Shown: positions 37,183-52,129, counted from the stretch's first letter. The stretch: 64,000 nucleotides of DNA from Monomorium pharaonis (GCF_013373865.1 NC_050468.1:22338774-22402773); one strand, 5' to 3'. The notes: generated from the letters alone by a model not told the origin. Program-made: numbers and translations.

Positions 37183-40100
37183 CCTTTTTCTCCTAATTCT
37201 CTCTCTAATCCTTTAATCTTAATTCCCGCGAAGTAAGATTAATTAACCAGTGTCCTATGAAGAAAAATAATAACGTAAGACGAAATTTCGTTCAGGCCGG
37301 AGGTCACACCAATCACAAAAGTGTAAGAAGACATTTACAAATGATCTACGTACTAATCTCTGTGCTTAACAGGCATAACAAGTTCTCCCGAGTCTGCAGC
37401 AACTTGTTAACAATCGCCCGTGGGCCGAGGCTGCAGCGAGTGACGCCCGGGACGCCGTCCTGCATTACGCAAATGAGGCATAAACTCTGACGCTCAATGG
37501 AGATTATTAAACAAGTAAATCACTTAGTGGCCTCTCACGTAGGAGGATGCATTTGCATGTTGTGGAGAGTCGGACGAAATCTACAATCTGCATTCCGCAT
37601 CAGGGCGAGAGAAACAGAAAAGCCAACGTCGAGGAGCTGAGACTTGAGCGTTTGATGTGCGCCCAGATATAGATAATGTAACGTAGATATAGAAACATAA
37701 CGGGACAATTCCTAAATGCAAAACAGTATTCGAATGCGAGTATTCGAGCAAATCGAGAAAGAACGTGTAAGATAACAAAGTATATATAAGAGAAAGAATT
37801 TGCGGATTAAATTCGAGAACGATTAGATTCGCCGACACTTTTGTGAGAAGCTTAATTCGATGGAATTTAATATATTCGCACAAACGCAAGACCGAGAAGC
37901 GAAATTAATGAAGTAACGCAGATAAAATGCAGTAAAGAATGAAAATCGAATAAGAATCGTGATTAACGTCGGAACGTTTTTCACTCGCGGCGATTAAATG
38001 CACTTCTTATTCGCGTTATTAATTATTGCCGCATTTATTTAAATCTGGCATAATTATTTCGGACGCCAACGAATATAATCGCGTTTTGATATTGTAATCA
38101 CAACATGCATAATTTTAGGACACACTAAATAGTTAAATTTTCAAACAGCTTGTTTCTTATATTTCATCGTATAATTAATATACTTGTAATTATAACAACG
38201 TAGATAAAAAACAAAGCTAGAGTTTCCTCTCATGGAACTAAAATTGAAATTAATAATATGCACACATCGAGATTGAATTTCCTTTCATCCAAGTTTTTCG
38301 GCTTATCTCACTCTTACTCGTCAGTTTTCATTAATACATATAATTAACCTTTCATAAACTACTTTACTTTTCTCTGGTTAGTCAAATTGTTAAGTAGCTA
38401 GATCATTGTTAAACAATTGTGTTTTTTAATGAGTTTTCTGATTTAAAATCTGAAAAAATTCTGACTTGACTTTGTTAACATTTAAGAATTGTACAGCTGT
38501 ATATATGGCTCAAAATACTTTTTATTTTTCATAGCTAAGATGAAATCGACAAAAATCAATGTAGGTTCATCTACGGAGAGTTAATATTTCCAGAGGGAAA
38601 TATAACTTCACTCACAGCTTAATGACCTCATCAGAAACAAATTCACGTGCCTTCATTCTGAGCACTGAAAATGTTTTGCAGCGCATATAGCGCGCCACAA
38701 TGTGGAAGTTCTTAGAGAACGCGGCACTTGTAACGATCAAAAAGGACAAGATAATTAGATACTGTCGTAAAATTACTTTGCTAAACGTTAAAGTACATTC
38801 ACTCGAGCACGTCAGCACGTTAATTTTAGGTAGGCAATTTGTTTTGAAGAATGGCTGCTTTTATTCTTGATGTAAAAGACTGCTGAATTTTTCGGAGCTT
38901 AAGATTTTTTATTAAGAATTAATACAGCAACATAATATATTTTTAATATTAAATTTAAAAATAATAATTTTATTATGAATTTTTCGTTCAAAAAATGATA
39001 AAATAATTATATAAATCCAAGATTTTTTATTTAAATCTTAAAAATACGTCAAAAACTCACTCATTTTATAAATTAATTTTAGATTTTGAAATAAAGATGT
39101 AACAATTTTTTATAATGTATATTTTCACTTTTTAAAATTTTTTTAATCCAAAAAAACATTATATTATGTTAAAAGCTTTTTTGGCTTAAGTAAGGTCTAT
39201 TCGTAATAGACTAAAAATGACGTAGGTAACTATAATAAGAAAATTATCCAATCAAATTATATTTTTAAAAAATAATAAACAAATATTTACAATCATTTAG
39301 ATCAGACAAAAATCTGAAGGCAATTTATTATTAAAATCATTAAAATGTTCAAAAATAAAGAAATTATCTGTTCAAAAATTGACAGCGTCTTCTTCATTCA
39401 TTTTCGAACATATCGATGGTTTTATTTCCAATAAAGTAAATGGACTTTTTGTCCTATTCAAAAAATCGTAAATATCCGTTTTTCTTTTGATAATTTGATT
39501 GTTATTCTCCAAACATCTCCTTGTATTTGAGATTAAGTTATTTAATCCGTTTTGAAAATAATTAAATAAAAATGTATCTTATATTGAATTGAAACTTTTA
39601 GCATTGAATCTCCCATGTATAGGAAACACGAAATCGCGAAAAAGCCATGCTACATCCTGCAGACAACCGCAATGGCGAAACTAACGACAACGATCGTGGC
39701 GTTCAGTTAACGATCTTACAACAGCACCGGATTGTGCCTTGAATCTCAAACGGACGCCACGCGCGAGTCAATGGTAATACCACCACTCGCAAAGATATTC
39801 AATGCTAACGATCCTGTCACCGGACCAAGGATTTCCGGTTCCGCAATACTCCGGCGACATTAGCGACGGGGGCACGTTTCAACGGGCGAACTGGCATGCT
39901 CCATTTAGATCGTTTGAATGCAGCTTGTCATTATGCACAAATTTCGATAACAAAGTTATAATGCAAATGGGGTTCGCAAAATTCCGTTCGACTTTTTTGT
40001 CTTTTCCTTTACTTCCTGCTAGACTGCTTATTCTCTAACTTTCACGAACTAAAATTTCAATTACAGTTGTAACGTTTCAAGAAGAACGAACGAAAACCGA

Positions 40101-40752
40101 GTTGATTTAACCGAATTTATTCAACGAGGTATAATAGTATAGATAGAATATGAGATGATCGTAGTTTGAGAAATGAGACACAATGGAAAATGTTGCGAAT
40201 GAAAATAAGAAAGAAAAATAGCCGTATCGTGTATTGAACATTATTAACCACATTGAATGAATACCCGGTAGAAGGTATGACAAACTATGCGAGTCCACAA
40301 CTTCCTCGATAAGTCACAGTATTTCAGAGCGCATCAAAATGTAACACGATGTACAATATTAATAAAGTCATCAATAAAATATTTTTTATAAACGCCGAAT
40401 TTTATAAACACTTTAAACTATCTATGGCAACTGCACAATTTTTTCAAAAAATGAAAAAATACTTAACAGATAACAATACAAATATTTCTTGTAATAATTT
40501 TCTTGTATATTGAATTATAGATTGATGTAAATGATTAATTTTTTCATGGTAATTTTCTCGCAATATGATAGAATATTATTATGCAACAAATCAAAAAATA
40601 AGAATAAAAATTGTGAGGAAAATAAATCTCATATTTTTTTCGAAAGAAAGACTACAAATACATAAAGCAACAAGCATAAAAAAGAACAGTTTTGCTGAAA
40701 TATCTAAAAATTTAGTTAAATACAGATGTGAAAATAATTTTGTTGAATTATC
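37180..40752. other. Long intron stretch, no gene recognised
   Basis: GC-richer at 37260-37660 and 39600-39930; the rest is AT-rich. Short frames on both strands, none recognised. No RNA gene seen. Confidence 0.4.
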
Positions 40753-40838
40753 AAAATAATTATGTAGAGCACTCAAAATAACTGCCAGAATATAAAATTT
40801 TTTGTATTATCAGTATGAAGATTCTACATAATTATTTT
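40753..40838. repeat. Short inverted repeat with 16-bp perfect arms
   Basis: AAAATAATTATGTAGA (40753-40768) and its exact reverse complement (40823-40838) enclose 54 bp. It could be a tiny MITE; no target duplication was defined. Confidence 0.6.
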
Positions 40839-43800
40839 AATGGTCCAACAAAAAATTATTTTTAGTTCCTATATCTGAATATATTTTTGTATATTTCAGT
40901 AAAATCGTTTTTCTTTCTTTTTCCTCTTTCACTACAAGAAAATATAATTACATGTAGTATTTCTAATAATAATTGCGATAGGAATAAAAAGGCAGAAAAT
41001 TGTTCAACGTAATTGACGCAAGAATAAGTTAAAAAATCGTCAAAATTTAACGCATTTTAGCAGTAATCTTTTAGGAGAATACAATTCTCATTGCACTGAA
41101 AATATAGACATGCATTAAGCGAGAAAAAAGAATTAACAACTCGGCCATTAAGATCAGCATGAAGTACCTGCAATGCATTTTCACGAGGAGATGCACGCGA
41201 ATTGCGAATTTTAAAGTGTTGAAATGGAAATCCAAATGTTTTACTCAAAAGATCGCATTAGTGCATTTACTATTGCGGTAGGAGTGCAATTACTTCCTTC
41301 GACTACAACGTCTAAAATAAAGCCTCGCTCGTGAAACAATGAGGGTGATTCCACAATAATAATTAATGGACTTGCGGTCGCCGAGAAACAAAAGTTTGCG
41401 TCGTAAGGATAGGGCCGCATGTGGCCCTATATACTTTACGTACATAACGAAGTCTGCACTGCGGATAATGCACGGAATGCACAAAGACACAATTGTACCG
41501 TATAGAAGAAACGATGTAAAATATTTATTTACGATATTCTGTTTTTCAAGAAAAAATTAAATTATTTTTACTTATAAAAAGAATATCATATCTACAGGCT
41601 ATTTATTTCTGTATAACAACATAATAGAGTTTCTGATAAAACACTCATAAAATTTCTCTTCAATGTAATAAATGTTGCAAATTAAAAAATATTATTACAT
41701 ACAATAATGTGATATAATAATAATATAATAGAATATGCTAAATTTTCATATTTAACATTTTTATCAACGTTAAAAAAATTTTTTGCAAGAGAAAACTATA
41801 TAATAAATACTTTAAATAAAATAATCGACAATTATTCTCATGCGTCTATACTTTGACACATATTTATTTTTATTTAAATAATAAGATGAATATTCCATCA
41901 TAGGAAAATACATATTTCATTTTCCGGAAATTCATATATTTCAATATAGATACAGAATATCCCACAGCCATCATATAATACTTTAATAGCGTGTTCTGAC
42001 GATTAATTAAAGTTGAAAATTCAAACACGGAAATGTCGAGGTCGTAATAATTTCCAAGTTATAAACGATTAAAGTTGATACTATTGTATAAAACTCGCGC
42101 GTCCTCTAATTGCAATTCCATCATTGCAATTACACGTATATCGATCTAGCATAAATTTTCCGAGTTCAAATACTGATTTTTACCCAGAAGATTTTGTCTG
42201 TTGGACTTTGACTTTGTCCCATACAATACACGGAAACTATAACAATTTCTTAGTTTTGACAAATTTCTGTCCAATTATATTTAATCTCTTTTTCGTATTA
42301 ATATTAATAAGCTTTTAAATTTTAAATATTGAATATATTAATAGATAATTTCAAGTCTTGGAAATTTTTATTTATATATAAATAGATATAGACAAAAAAA
42401 TCTTCATTGATTTAATTATTTTACTTTACTTCTTTAATTTCTAGTTTAATTTCTTATTTTATTTTTAAATATCTATAACCTCAAAATTTTTTAAATTAAG
42501 TGCATATTAATACTAAAAATTTTAAAATAACAACAATTATATTCTCATAAGCTCAAATAATCCTTGGTTTTCTAAAAATTTTACAGTTTAATGTTTGATA
42601 TAAAATAAAAGAAATAATATCATCATTCTTTACATAAAATTTGAAATTAAATTCTTTGTTATAAGAATTGGCCTATTATTTATCATTTTTCGTGAGAGTA
42701 CGTTAAAGCGCACGCGCGCGAATGCATTATTTTATTAAATCTATGAAAAAATTAATTTTTCACAGATTAAAAAAAACAAATTTTAATCAGTTCTTAAATT
42801 TTTTTTTTTCTATTAAAAACCCCATTTCTCTAAACGTGTTTGGTGTAGACATTTTTACCAATTAGAAACGTTTCTAAGAGCCGATTATGAAATGTTTCGA
42901 AGAAACATTTGTGAAACATTTTTGAAACGAGTATGTGCTACCTGGGTAATATATCACTCACTGTTGCGCAATTACGGCGGAGTTACATAATGCAACTAAA
43001 ATCAATGTATCTAAATTATAGTGGAGCACAAAATAATTGATATTTCAAGAAATAATCGCAAATGCATCATGCAATAATCACAAATTAATTCTGCACAAAC
43101 AATGGATAAAATATAATAAATAATAAATTATTCATCCCACGATTGCTCTTTCCAAGTCTCCTGTTCCTATTCTCTCGTTGCACTCACATTCGTGCAGAAA
43201 TACTGTTGTGATTACATATAAACTAATTAGAAAAATCGACGTAAGATTTTATTTAAACAGCACTCTCGATATTAATCACACAATTATTTTCACACATATT
43301 AGAGAATAATGCGAGAGAAATCAAATTAGGCAAAATGCTTTTTACTTCTCAACACTAAACTGAATTGATTCTACATGCAGATATTTCATTAGGACTCAGC
43401 TATATATTTCAGAATTACTAATTTCTTAATTCAATTCGTCCAGTACCATGCAATAAAATACCATGAACGAAGTTGAATCATTAATAGCTAATTAATCAAT
43501 AATAAATTATCGCAAAAAACATACAATCAAAATTGCACACTTAATGCGTTACAAATATATAAACCTTGCAAATGTACAAAACATTATTAATAAATAGTTA
43601 CTATTTATATTATAGTTTAATGTTAATTGTTATTTGTATCATACAAGCCGGCAAATTCGTACTTTAACTCGCGATTCTGATCCGAAAAGGATCGATAAAC
43701 AAATAAATTTAAATCTAGAAGTTGAAAACACAACACAAAATATATTTAGAATTTGAGTATAAAGCGATAATTATGGCTCGTAAATTCAAAACAATGATTG

Positions 43801-45023
43801 ATAATTCCTATTACTAATCGCAATGATTCTGTTGCTTCAAACGAATAAATTACACGTAATATTTGCTTTGATACTGTCGTCTCCATATACACATATAAAT
43901 CGCGATAACTACAATTAACAGTTTGCATTGATATTTACCGATTGTAAAATCGAGATTACGTTTCAAGAGAATATAATACATATGATGCTATCTATCACTT
44001 GTTTAAGGGATGGAAAGTCAGATTGCTCAAATAATTTGTGACTTTTTTGTGACAAAACTAAATAAATGTACAAAAGTAGTGAAGTTTAAAGGATATTTAC
44101 AAAAAATATTTTTATTTTATCAATTATTTATATAAATATATAACTAAAATGGTCTCTGTTTCTTTTTCGAAGATGATTTCGTAATTATATCTCGATTCAA
44201 GATTAGAAATTAATTTAGTTTTTTGAGTTTTACATTAAAAAACAATTCTACATTTTTTAACATAAAAATGTAAACAAATAAAATTCTAATCTAAAATTAA
44301 ATAAAAAATAACAGACATTATTTTTCGAATTAAAATTTAACATTCTGTCTTTCAAGTCAGTCCTTCGTGACTGAAGATCGTGACCTCCATTCAATGCATG
44401 CTCATGCATGCTTCATGGTGATTGCCTTGGCAAAGATATTCTCGTTGGTTTGCCGTTGTCTTCCGAGAAATCAATTAAAAATCTAACATGTTCTGAGTGC
44501 ATTTGAATCTTAGTTCAACAAAAAATAGACGCGCAACTCTAACGTCACAATCGTCATATTTAGTATTATATATTTAATAATTAATTTCTTTTAGATAAAA
44601 TAAATAATTACCTAAATTTTTACTTAAAAAAAATTAAATAATTTAGATCTATAAATTACATTTTTTAAAGTCAAATTTAATAATACATTTAACAATCAAT
44701 TTTTCGATAATAGTTAATTGCTATAGTATATTTAAAAAATATTTTAAAAAACCAAACTTAATTGGACAATAAAAATCAATTGCCGTATGTATTTAAAAAA
44801 AAATCTTGTATTTACTTTCATTCTTTTATTATGCGCTACAATAAATACTTCCATCTATTCAGATACAATGTTTATCCGCGGATAAAGTTGCAATTTATTT
44901 TTAATTACAGTCACATTTCAAAACAAAACTTTAAATATAGTGATCTAAAAAATTATATTACCGTATTGTATGATCTACAGAATCATATACTCGTATTGTA
45001 TTATTACATTACCTTTACTATTA
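40839..45023. other. Long AT-rich intron, nothing specific
   Basis: No recognised gene, RNA or defined repeat. A segment at 42840-42960 with repeated GAAAC-type words (AAACGTTTC, GAAATGTTTC, GAAACATTT) may be a degraded transposon end. Confidence 0.4.
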
Positions 45024-45150
45024 CATTTGTAAAATTGCGTCAAGATAATAAACTTTCAAAAGTGCCTTTATAATAATATACATATACTATATTACATATT
45101 ATTATAAAAGCACTTTTAAAAGTATATTATCTTGACGTAATATTACAAAT
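45024..45150. mobile_element. Near-perfect hairpin, MITE-like
   Basis: The left arm (CATTTGTAAAATTGCGTCAA onward) and right arm (reverse complement TATTTGTAATATTACGTCAA onward) match through GATAATA-ACTTT-AAAAGTGC and TTTATAATAATAT, centred near 45087. The arms are about 58 bp with a loop of roughly 10 bp. No coding capacity; ends not sharply defined. Confidence 0.7.
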
Positions 45151-48100
45151 ATACACATATATATAGATAGATAGATAAATGTTTTTCAGTTTATGCACAA
45201 TTTGCATAAAAAAACAAATGTTTAAGCGGTACGGCAACCGCATAATTTACACAAAAACTCATTAAAATAATGCTACACTTTGGCATTCTAATATTTTAAA
45301 CATTTAAACCAAAGTCATTACGGACGATGCATCTTACCGTGAGAAAATTAAAGCAACAGCGATGCCTTTAGTTTTCACGCTGATAATGGAATATCTCGGC
45401 GGAATGCATGCCGACGTTTCCTCGAGTAATAGAACGTTCTATCTTGTGTCTAAGAAAACTGGGGATTTACTTTATAAGGCGCGGAATACAGAGTAGACCA
45501 TAACGGCGCGGCATGAGAGAAGTAAGGAAATTGCGCATTCGACCTCAAATATAATATTCGTAACGTTCGCCACCGCTCGAAAGTTTAAAAGAAACCAAGT
45601 CACCGCGCTATCATCTTATTCAGAAAAGAAAACAGAGCTCGTCGTCCTTAGCGGTCGGCGAACCACTCAATGAATTAGAAATATCATACTGATGCTTTTA
45701 CTCCCGGTTCTCCATGAATAGAAATAACTTTAACGCGATTCCCTTGGACTTTCCGCACCTCTGAAGAGCAACTTCGAGACGTCTCTCGTCGATCTCATTT
45801 CTCCCGTGTTTCTCGCGATGAACAAAACTTTCCTCCTGTCAATCGTTGAAGACAATCGAATATATGCTTTTCAAAAAGTATGCGTAGATTATATCTAAAA
45901 TTAAATTACGCGACAAAAGTTGAATTATTCAGAAAGAAAAACAAGAGACAGATTTATGTGATTAAAGATTACAATTGAATTTGAGTGTGAAATGAAAAAA
46001 AAGAAAATTCTGTGTAGCGTAATTACAGGTCACATTTTTAAAAAAATTGCTGAATATGTACGAGTTGTATCTCATCAACATTTTTACTTAATAGGTAATA
46101 TATTTAATAAAAAAGTAAGAAAAGTATTTAATAAAAAATATATAAAATAAATAAAAAATGTAAACAAACAAAAACCGCAAACAAAAATTTAACAGGTTAC
46201 ATCCTGTTTTGTGGTAAGAATATTTTTAAAAATCTGGTGTAATTAATGCAACGTTTTTTATCAATTTATGTAGTTGATAATAATGTATTCAAACATAAAG
46301 AAAACAATCATGGTTGAATTAATAAGATATGTTTAATTAAATAAATTTTGACAAAAATAAATAGAATTCATGCTTATTGCAAATATTTTCGTATTTCTCG
46401 TAAAAAGAAAACAACATACAATAGAGTAAAAGATGCATTATTGTGATTTCTCATTAATATTTTAATAAAATGATTTCTCTTACAAATCCCCACAATTGAT
46501 TTCAAAGATGAAAACATATGAGAAATGTATCTTAACAGTACAGTTTTTAGTTATACAAAAAAATAATTCAGAACTTAATTAGATAATTTCAACAAAAATT
46601 TTGATTTGTTTTAAATTTATTAATTGAACATTTTCATTCTATGTTTCCATATTTCCATTAATATAATTATATAGACGGAGTCAAAATGCATGCAATCAAA
46701 TTTGTATAGTAATCTCGACTAGAATACGAGAGTAACCAAAGTCTAGTTATTTTAATAAAAATTATGAATCGTTCATATTTTGCTAAACAATCAGGTTCAT
46801 AAATCTATATTTCAAATTAATTCAACTAATTTTTCTCCAATGTGCATTTTCAATATTCAGAATTTTATAATACATTTTTACATTCGTATTAAAAAAAATT
46901 ATTGTAAACCACTTCACATTCGTTCTATGTACATATTTGTAATTACTATAAAGATTAAAGCAATATTTTTATAAAAGCTGTTAATTTTGTAAATCGTATA
47001 TTCACACATTTTATAATAAATAATATTAATGTAAAAATTTATAAGTCGTAGTAAAACTAATAATTAATATAAATTAAAATATGCCAATTACAAATTTTAA
47101 TTTAAATAAATATTTTATTTCGAGGTCTATGCTCTTTCATTATTTTTTATTTTAATCCTCTGTAGACTAATCTATTTTTCATTGCTGAGTTATCGATAAG
47201 TTGTATTTTTTTAAAAGATTTTAGGATATATATATTCGGGTATATACTGTTTTTTTAAATTTAGTAATAAACACTTATATAATCCAAAACGTTTCTTACT
47301 TCTTTTGTATATTGTGTATATAGGTACACCAAAGAGGCAAAATCGACAAAATAAAAAAATTATCTAGGTCACAAACAATTCGGATTAGTCTATAAAAAAA
47401 TAATTATTAAATATTTGATCCTTTTCCGATAAATTATTAATAAATTAAGTATTAAAGTAACAATTAACAATTCCTCATATTTTTAACTATTTTAATGTAT
47501 AAATTCAATATTTTTGAACAATTTATATAGAAGATCTATATATATGATTTAGACGATTGCTTGAATCTTTTGCATGTTGCAAAATTTATAATAAAATAAT
47601 TTGTTATTGGTAAGAAAGTTAGAGTTATTAATAATAAATATCTTAAACATCAAGCTACAATTTTCAACGTTCGCGTACAAATCTGTATTAAATTGAAAAT
47701 ATAATTTTAAAAATGACATATATATAAATGATACTTATATATATAAATACGCATTTGGCAACTCTACGTTCAGAAAATGCGCAAAAAATTATCCGATTTA
47801 CAAGTTCGTTATGTTTCTCACCGGAGATTTTACATATCGGAAAAGCGACGAGAGACGATTCAACGCATCGTCGCGTCGATTTGTTCGTCATACACAGACA
47901 GCGTCTGCATCACGCATTCACATTTTGCATCGAAACGACGATTAAGCACTCTCGCGAGATGCACGGATGCATAACAGACCAGTACGTATCGGTCTCATGC
48001 ATGCGCGTTACCTGTTGGACACGTTTTGTATGGTGCGTCGCATATTTGCACGGCACTTCGCATATTACAATGACTGCGCGACTGTAACGGCAGAGCCGCG

Positions 48101-48428
48101 ATACGTGCAACCAGCCCAAGTACCATATATAATGCAAACCGCGCGGATGCGCCGGACATAACGACACAAGGCACAGCAGGTTGACAAATTTCTGTTATCT
48201 CGACCGCTCAAGCCATCGCCTGCCCACAGTATTTTGCAATAGCCCGCCGTTTCCAATGCATTTCAAATTTACTGTCCGGGCACTTAACTCTTCTGGTTCG
48301 TCGAACAATCGCGAACGCATATTACGTTCCACCGATCATGTTTAAGACTTCTTTTTAAAGTCGACCACGGGAAATCGACCGAAAGATTTCAGTAGCACGA
48401 TTTTTGTGTAGCACGACAAAACGTAATA
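45151..48428. other. Long intron stretch, no gene recognised
   Basis: GC-richer parts at 45310-45860 and 47750-48420. The latter has five mutually overlapping frames on both strands (up to 119 codons), none recognised. The remainder is AT-rich. Confidence 0.4.
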
Positions 48429-48634
48429 CACTGGAACCCCGCGTTAGCGGACTGTTCGGGGCTTTGGTCCGCTAACGCGGGGTTATCTCCTATTGCTTGG
48501 TTTCACTCCCACTCCGTGAAATACGCGACTGCATTGCTCATTGCTATCCCCACACACGCTACTCATGTGGGCCGAGTGCATATGGAGGGGATAGTTTCCG
48601 CTAACGCGGAGTACGCTAACGCGGGGTTCCAGTG
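48429..48634. mobile_element. pogo/Tigger-like MITE
   Basis: The inverted ends CACTGGAACCCCGCGTTAGC and, at the right, CGCTAACGCGGGGTTCCAGTG are perfect over about 22 bp. TA flanks each side (48427-48428, 48635-48636). A CA-TGGAACC-CG-TTA-CG terminus with TA target is the pattern of pogo/Tigger members of the Tc1/mariner superfamily. Each end carries a second inward copy (GGTCCGCTAACGCGGGGTTA near 48466; TTTCCGCTAACGCGGAGTAC near 48596), giving subterminal binding-site-like repeats. 206 bp, no transposase. Confidence 0.85.
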
Positions 48635-48636
48635 TA

Positions 48637-51600
48637 ATAACTTGCAGAAAAGACGTTCAAAAAAATGGCGGACAAATATTCGACTTTAACAGATATAAAG
48701 GTTGTAAATGTAATCCCCTTCAAATTTAAAAAACGTGGAAAAAAAACGGAAAAGAAAGATAACAATCGATTCTTCTTTCTTCGATCCCAAGTGGAATCGG
48801 GTCAACTTCGTAATTTCGTTCTGCCGATGAACAAACGGAATGACAGAACGATGCGCGAGTAAAGAAGCACGAGATCAAAAAGTCTTTCGATTAAGTTTGG
48901 AAACGTGGCGGACGAAGTGGTCGATCGATCTGGTACGCATCCGTTTCGAGTTTCGCGGCAGGTAGCCGCGGGATTACACGTCATAAAGGCAGCGCCAAGT
49001 ACATAACGAAGTTACAACGCGCTACGAAACTCGAAATTAGTTTCGGGAGCTTGCAGCTCGACGTCGCTCAAATTGACAGAGAGTATCCGATAGCGCGTGT
49101 AACAATTCCGGATATACATCTCGCAATTTTCCGCACAACCCGATGCTGAAGAGTTGTGGAAATAAAAAAACAAATTTTTTCTGTTCTTTTGATCTCACAA
49201 TTTTTTTTTTTCGTAATATTTATCATTCACATCGTTCAAAATAAAGTGGCCGATTAAATCATGAGTCAACAATTAAATATAGTTATCCACTTTAAAACTT
49301 TTACTGTGGGTATATCTAACGAAAAGATTATCGTCGTTGCTATTTGCTGCCACGATAATTTGCCGCCCGTGGCAAATCGAAGTAAACGAAGCAACACGAT
49401 CAAATAAATGTTATCTCGTTAAATTGAGGCGATCGGTAAGCTATTTTAGTCGTATCTGGTAATAACGGCGATGCAGTTTGTTGCACCTGTAACTTGATTT
49501 TGTCAAAAGATACAGGATCTTTAATCGCATCCAAACAATTTATCGGCAAAAGAATCTCCCTTTTTTCTCTGTTCTTATATTTCCCCACAGAAAGCTCATT
49601 TAAAATACTCGATAATTACAATTAAGTTAAAATCTCGAATAAAGACCTGCATACGCCTAATTAAAAATGTATTTAAATCACGAGAAGTCCTTTATATTTT
49701 AATAAATTACTTTTAATCAAATTAATCAATGAAAAATTAATTCTCGATATAAAAAGCATAGTAATTATCTGCAAAAAGTTATTTTCTCGTTGAAACAAAA
49801 TCGATGCGTTTCTTCGCACGTTCGTCCGAAGTTCCTGGTTTCAAGTCGCGTTTCCTTTGATCAATTCGCTCGAGCGGCGCTCGAGAGATTTCCGGTCAAG
49901 TTTAAATTCGCGAGTGTCCGCATTCGCTACGAGGAGATGGCTCAAGTGGCCCCCGGATGCACACCAAGTGCACTTCACCCATCGGCACCCCAAGCGGCGC
50001 CAAAAAACTTTTTCAGGATAGCAAACTCCTGGATACCGAGAGACAGAAGAGAGACAGAGAGAGAGAGAAAGATCAAATATTCTCGAGATCACGACTGGCA
50101 ACACCGGGTCGATTTTCTTACCCATAAAAATTCGGAAATCAACACGCATTCTCCTCAGAACTTGCTCGATACCTTAATATGGCAAACACGTATGATGAGA
50201 ATAAAAACTTGCGAGAAGAGCTCAGCTGTGTTCATTCAAACAAAACTCATTTCTGCAATCAAATAGATATCCTATTTTTGTACTAATACCTATTATATTA
50301 GAGAAATTACCTATTTTATATTAGAGAAAATATTGATAAAGATAGAGAGTGTTCTAGAAAAACAATTTCACTAAAAATAATAGAAAAATTCCTTTGATTT
50401 CAATTTTAGAAAAAACAAAGTTTGATATAAAAAGTAATTCTATACAAAATAAGTCCATTTATTATTAGAAGAACACTTGGTAGCGAAGCATTTTGAATGA
50501 CTTTCGTTAAACAAACCTTATAAAGGTGAGATTTCAGGTAAATTATGTGCGGTCAGTCGAGCGGGAAACAATGACACGTCCAGAGAATGCGATATGACAT
50601 ATTATGATAGTTGAACGGAACCAGTTAAACGTTAATCTCTCGGATAATTTCACCGCGTGCGGGCGGTAACTTCGTCACGTCGCATCCGTCACTTGATAGT
50701 TCCAGGGTGGTATAATCTTAACGCCATTGTACCAAAAGCTGATAGAACACGAACCGCGGACAAGGTCTATCCGGCTTATATCGGATGATAACACGCCAGC
50801 CGCGACACCGACACAGCGCATATGGGAATGCGTCCGCATAGATGCACCAGACGCATAGTGACCAAACTAATCTCCGATTCGGAAGCTCCGATAGACCGGA
50901 CAGGCTCAGCTAAACAAAGTAGTTGACATAACTACGTGGCAAACGCGACGAAAGGGATGGAGCTTGATGGCGTGCAAACGCGCGCGAGCGAATTATCGAG
51001 TGACACCGCGAAAAAAGGGTAGCTGTTAGCTGTAAAAGTTAGTTTGACCGAATCAAATTTTTTGAGATTTTTCGAGAATTCGCGGGATGACACCGCGAAA
51101 GCAGAGAAAGAGAAATATTGGCTGCAAGAAGAATCGAGAAGAATAAATCGCTGGCGCTATAGTGACGCTTTATCCCGCGCAACAATAGCGCGAGAAATCT
51201 TCGAAGAGCGACGCGCCAGTTCCAATAAATAATGACCGTGATCCCTTCCCCTTTCTCCTTGTGAGAAAGAACTTTTAGGCGTGCTGGTATTTTGCGAAAC
51301 GATTCCAAGCTTTTCAATTCAACGATGCCGTTTCAATTAAATCCAATTCAATTAAATCGGTTTTGACGTTTTTCTGCATCGCTTTTCTGCAAAAGTTTCA
51401 GAAACGAAAGATCAAAGAGAAAAAGAAGTATTTTTCTCTCTGAATGCGTTGTAAATATAGTAAGAACCATGTGATGATGAAACGTTCATAAAAAGCAATC
51501 TGTCAGAATTTATAAACGTGAACCATAATATGATTAAAATGTAGATTTTAATTTTTTAGAGTTTTTTCACTAAACCAAACATAACTGACAGCTTATCGAC

Positions 51601-52129
51601 AAAACAGACAAGATAATATGTATGTACCATACATAAAGAGGATATTTCATGTCAAAATGATTGTGACGTATAGCTAAAAACATATGTTGTAACCACTAAA
51701 GGTTCACAAAATACAATAATTAGCGGTTACCGTAAATCAACACTTTCACATTAATTACTCAGAGCAACTAAGCGTTACTGTGAAACGGAAAACGATCAAT
51801 GTTATCGTTGGCTTAATGATTATATTAAAAAATTCAGATGACAAATCTCTCATAATAAGATTCTGATAAAGCGATACAAACCGTTTGTATCAACTTATAT
51901 CGTCGATTAGCATGAAATATCAGGAAATTCCCAAGTATCTTGATTCTAATTTAATCACTTAAGTGGACCCATTTCATCGGTAAATCGTTCGTGTTCTTTT
52001 CTACTCAAATTGATTGATTGATAACTGCCGATCGAGTTGATCGATGATCCGTCGATATGACCAGGGAGATGCGTCACGACGCGTATATTATTTCGAGCGC
52101 AAGAGAATTTAGGCAAAGCAAATAAGATG
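48637..52129. other. Intron with GC-richer islands, no gene recognised
   Basis: Islands at 48840-49140, 49790-50240 and 50520-51240 hold frames up to 158 codons (49790-50266 plus strand, which crosses a GA-rich run near 50040). None resembles a known protein, and the opposite strand is also open in places. The remainder is AT-rich. Confidence 0.4.

Noticed and set aside
47728..48256. Five overlapping open frames on both strands
   Set aside because: Mutually incompatible frames in a GC-richer patch with no recognisable product; explained by fewer stop codons at higher GC.
50018..50040. Minus-strand IQEF-like codons that could have been the next dlg1 exon
   Set aside because: Only four residues match the expected DIQEFYE continuation, there is no AG acceptor at the right phase, and the following residues diverge.
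49790..50266. 158-codon plus-strand frame
   Set aside because: Unfamiliar sequence, crosses a GA-rich run, and the opposite strand is also open; treated as chance.
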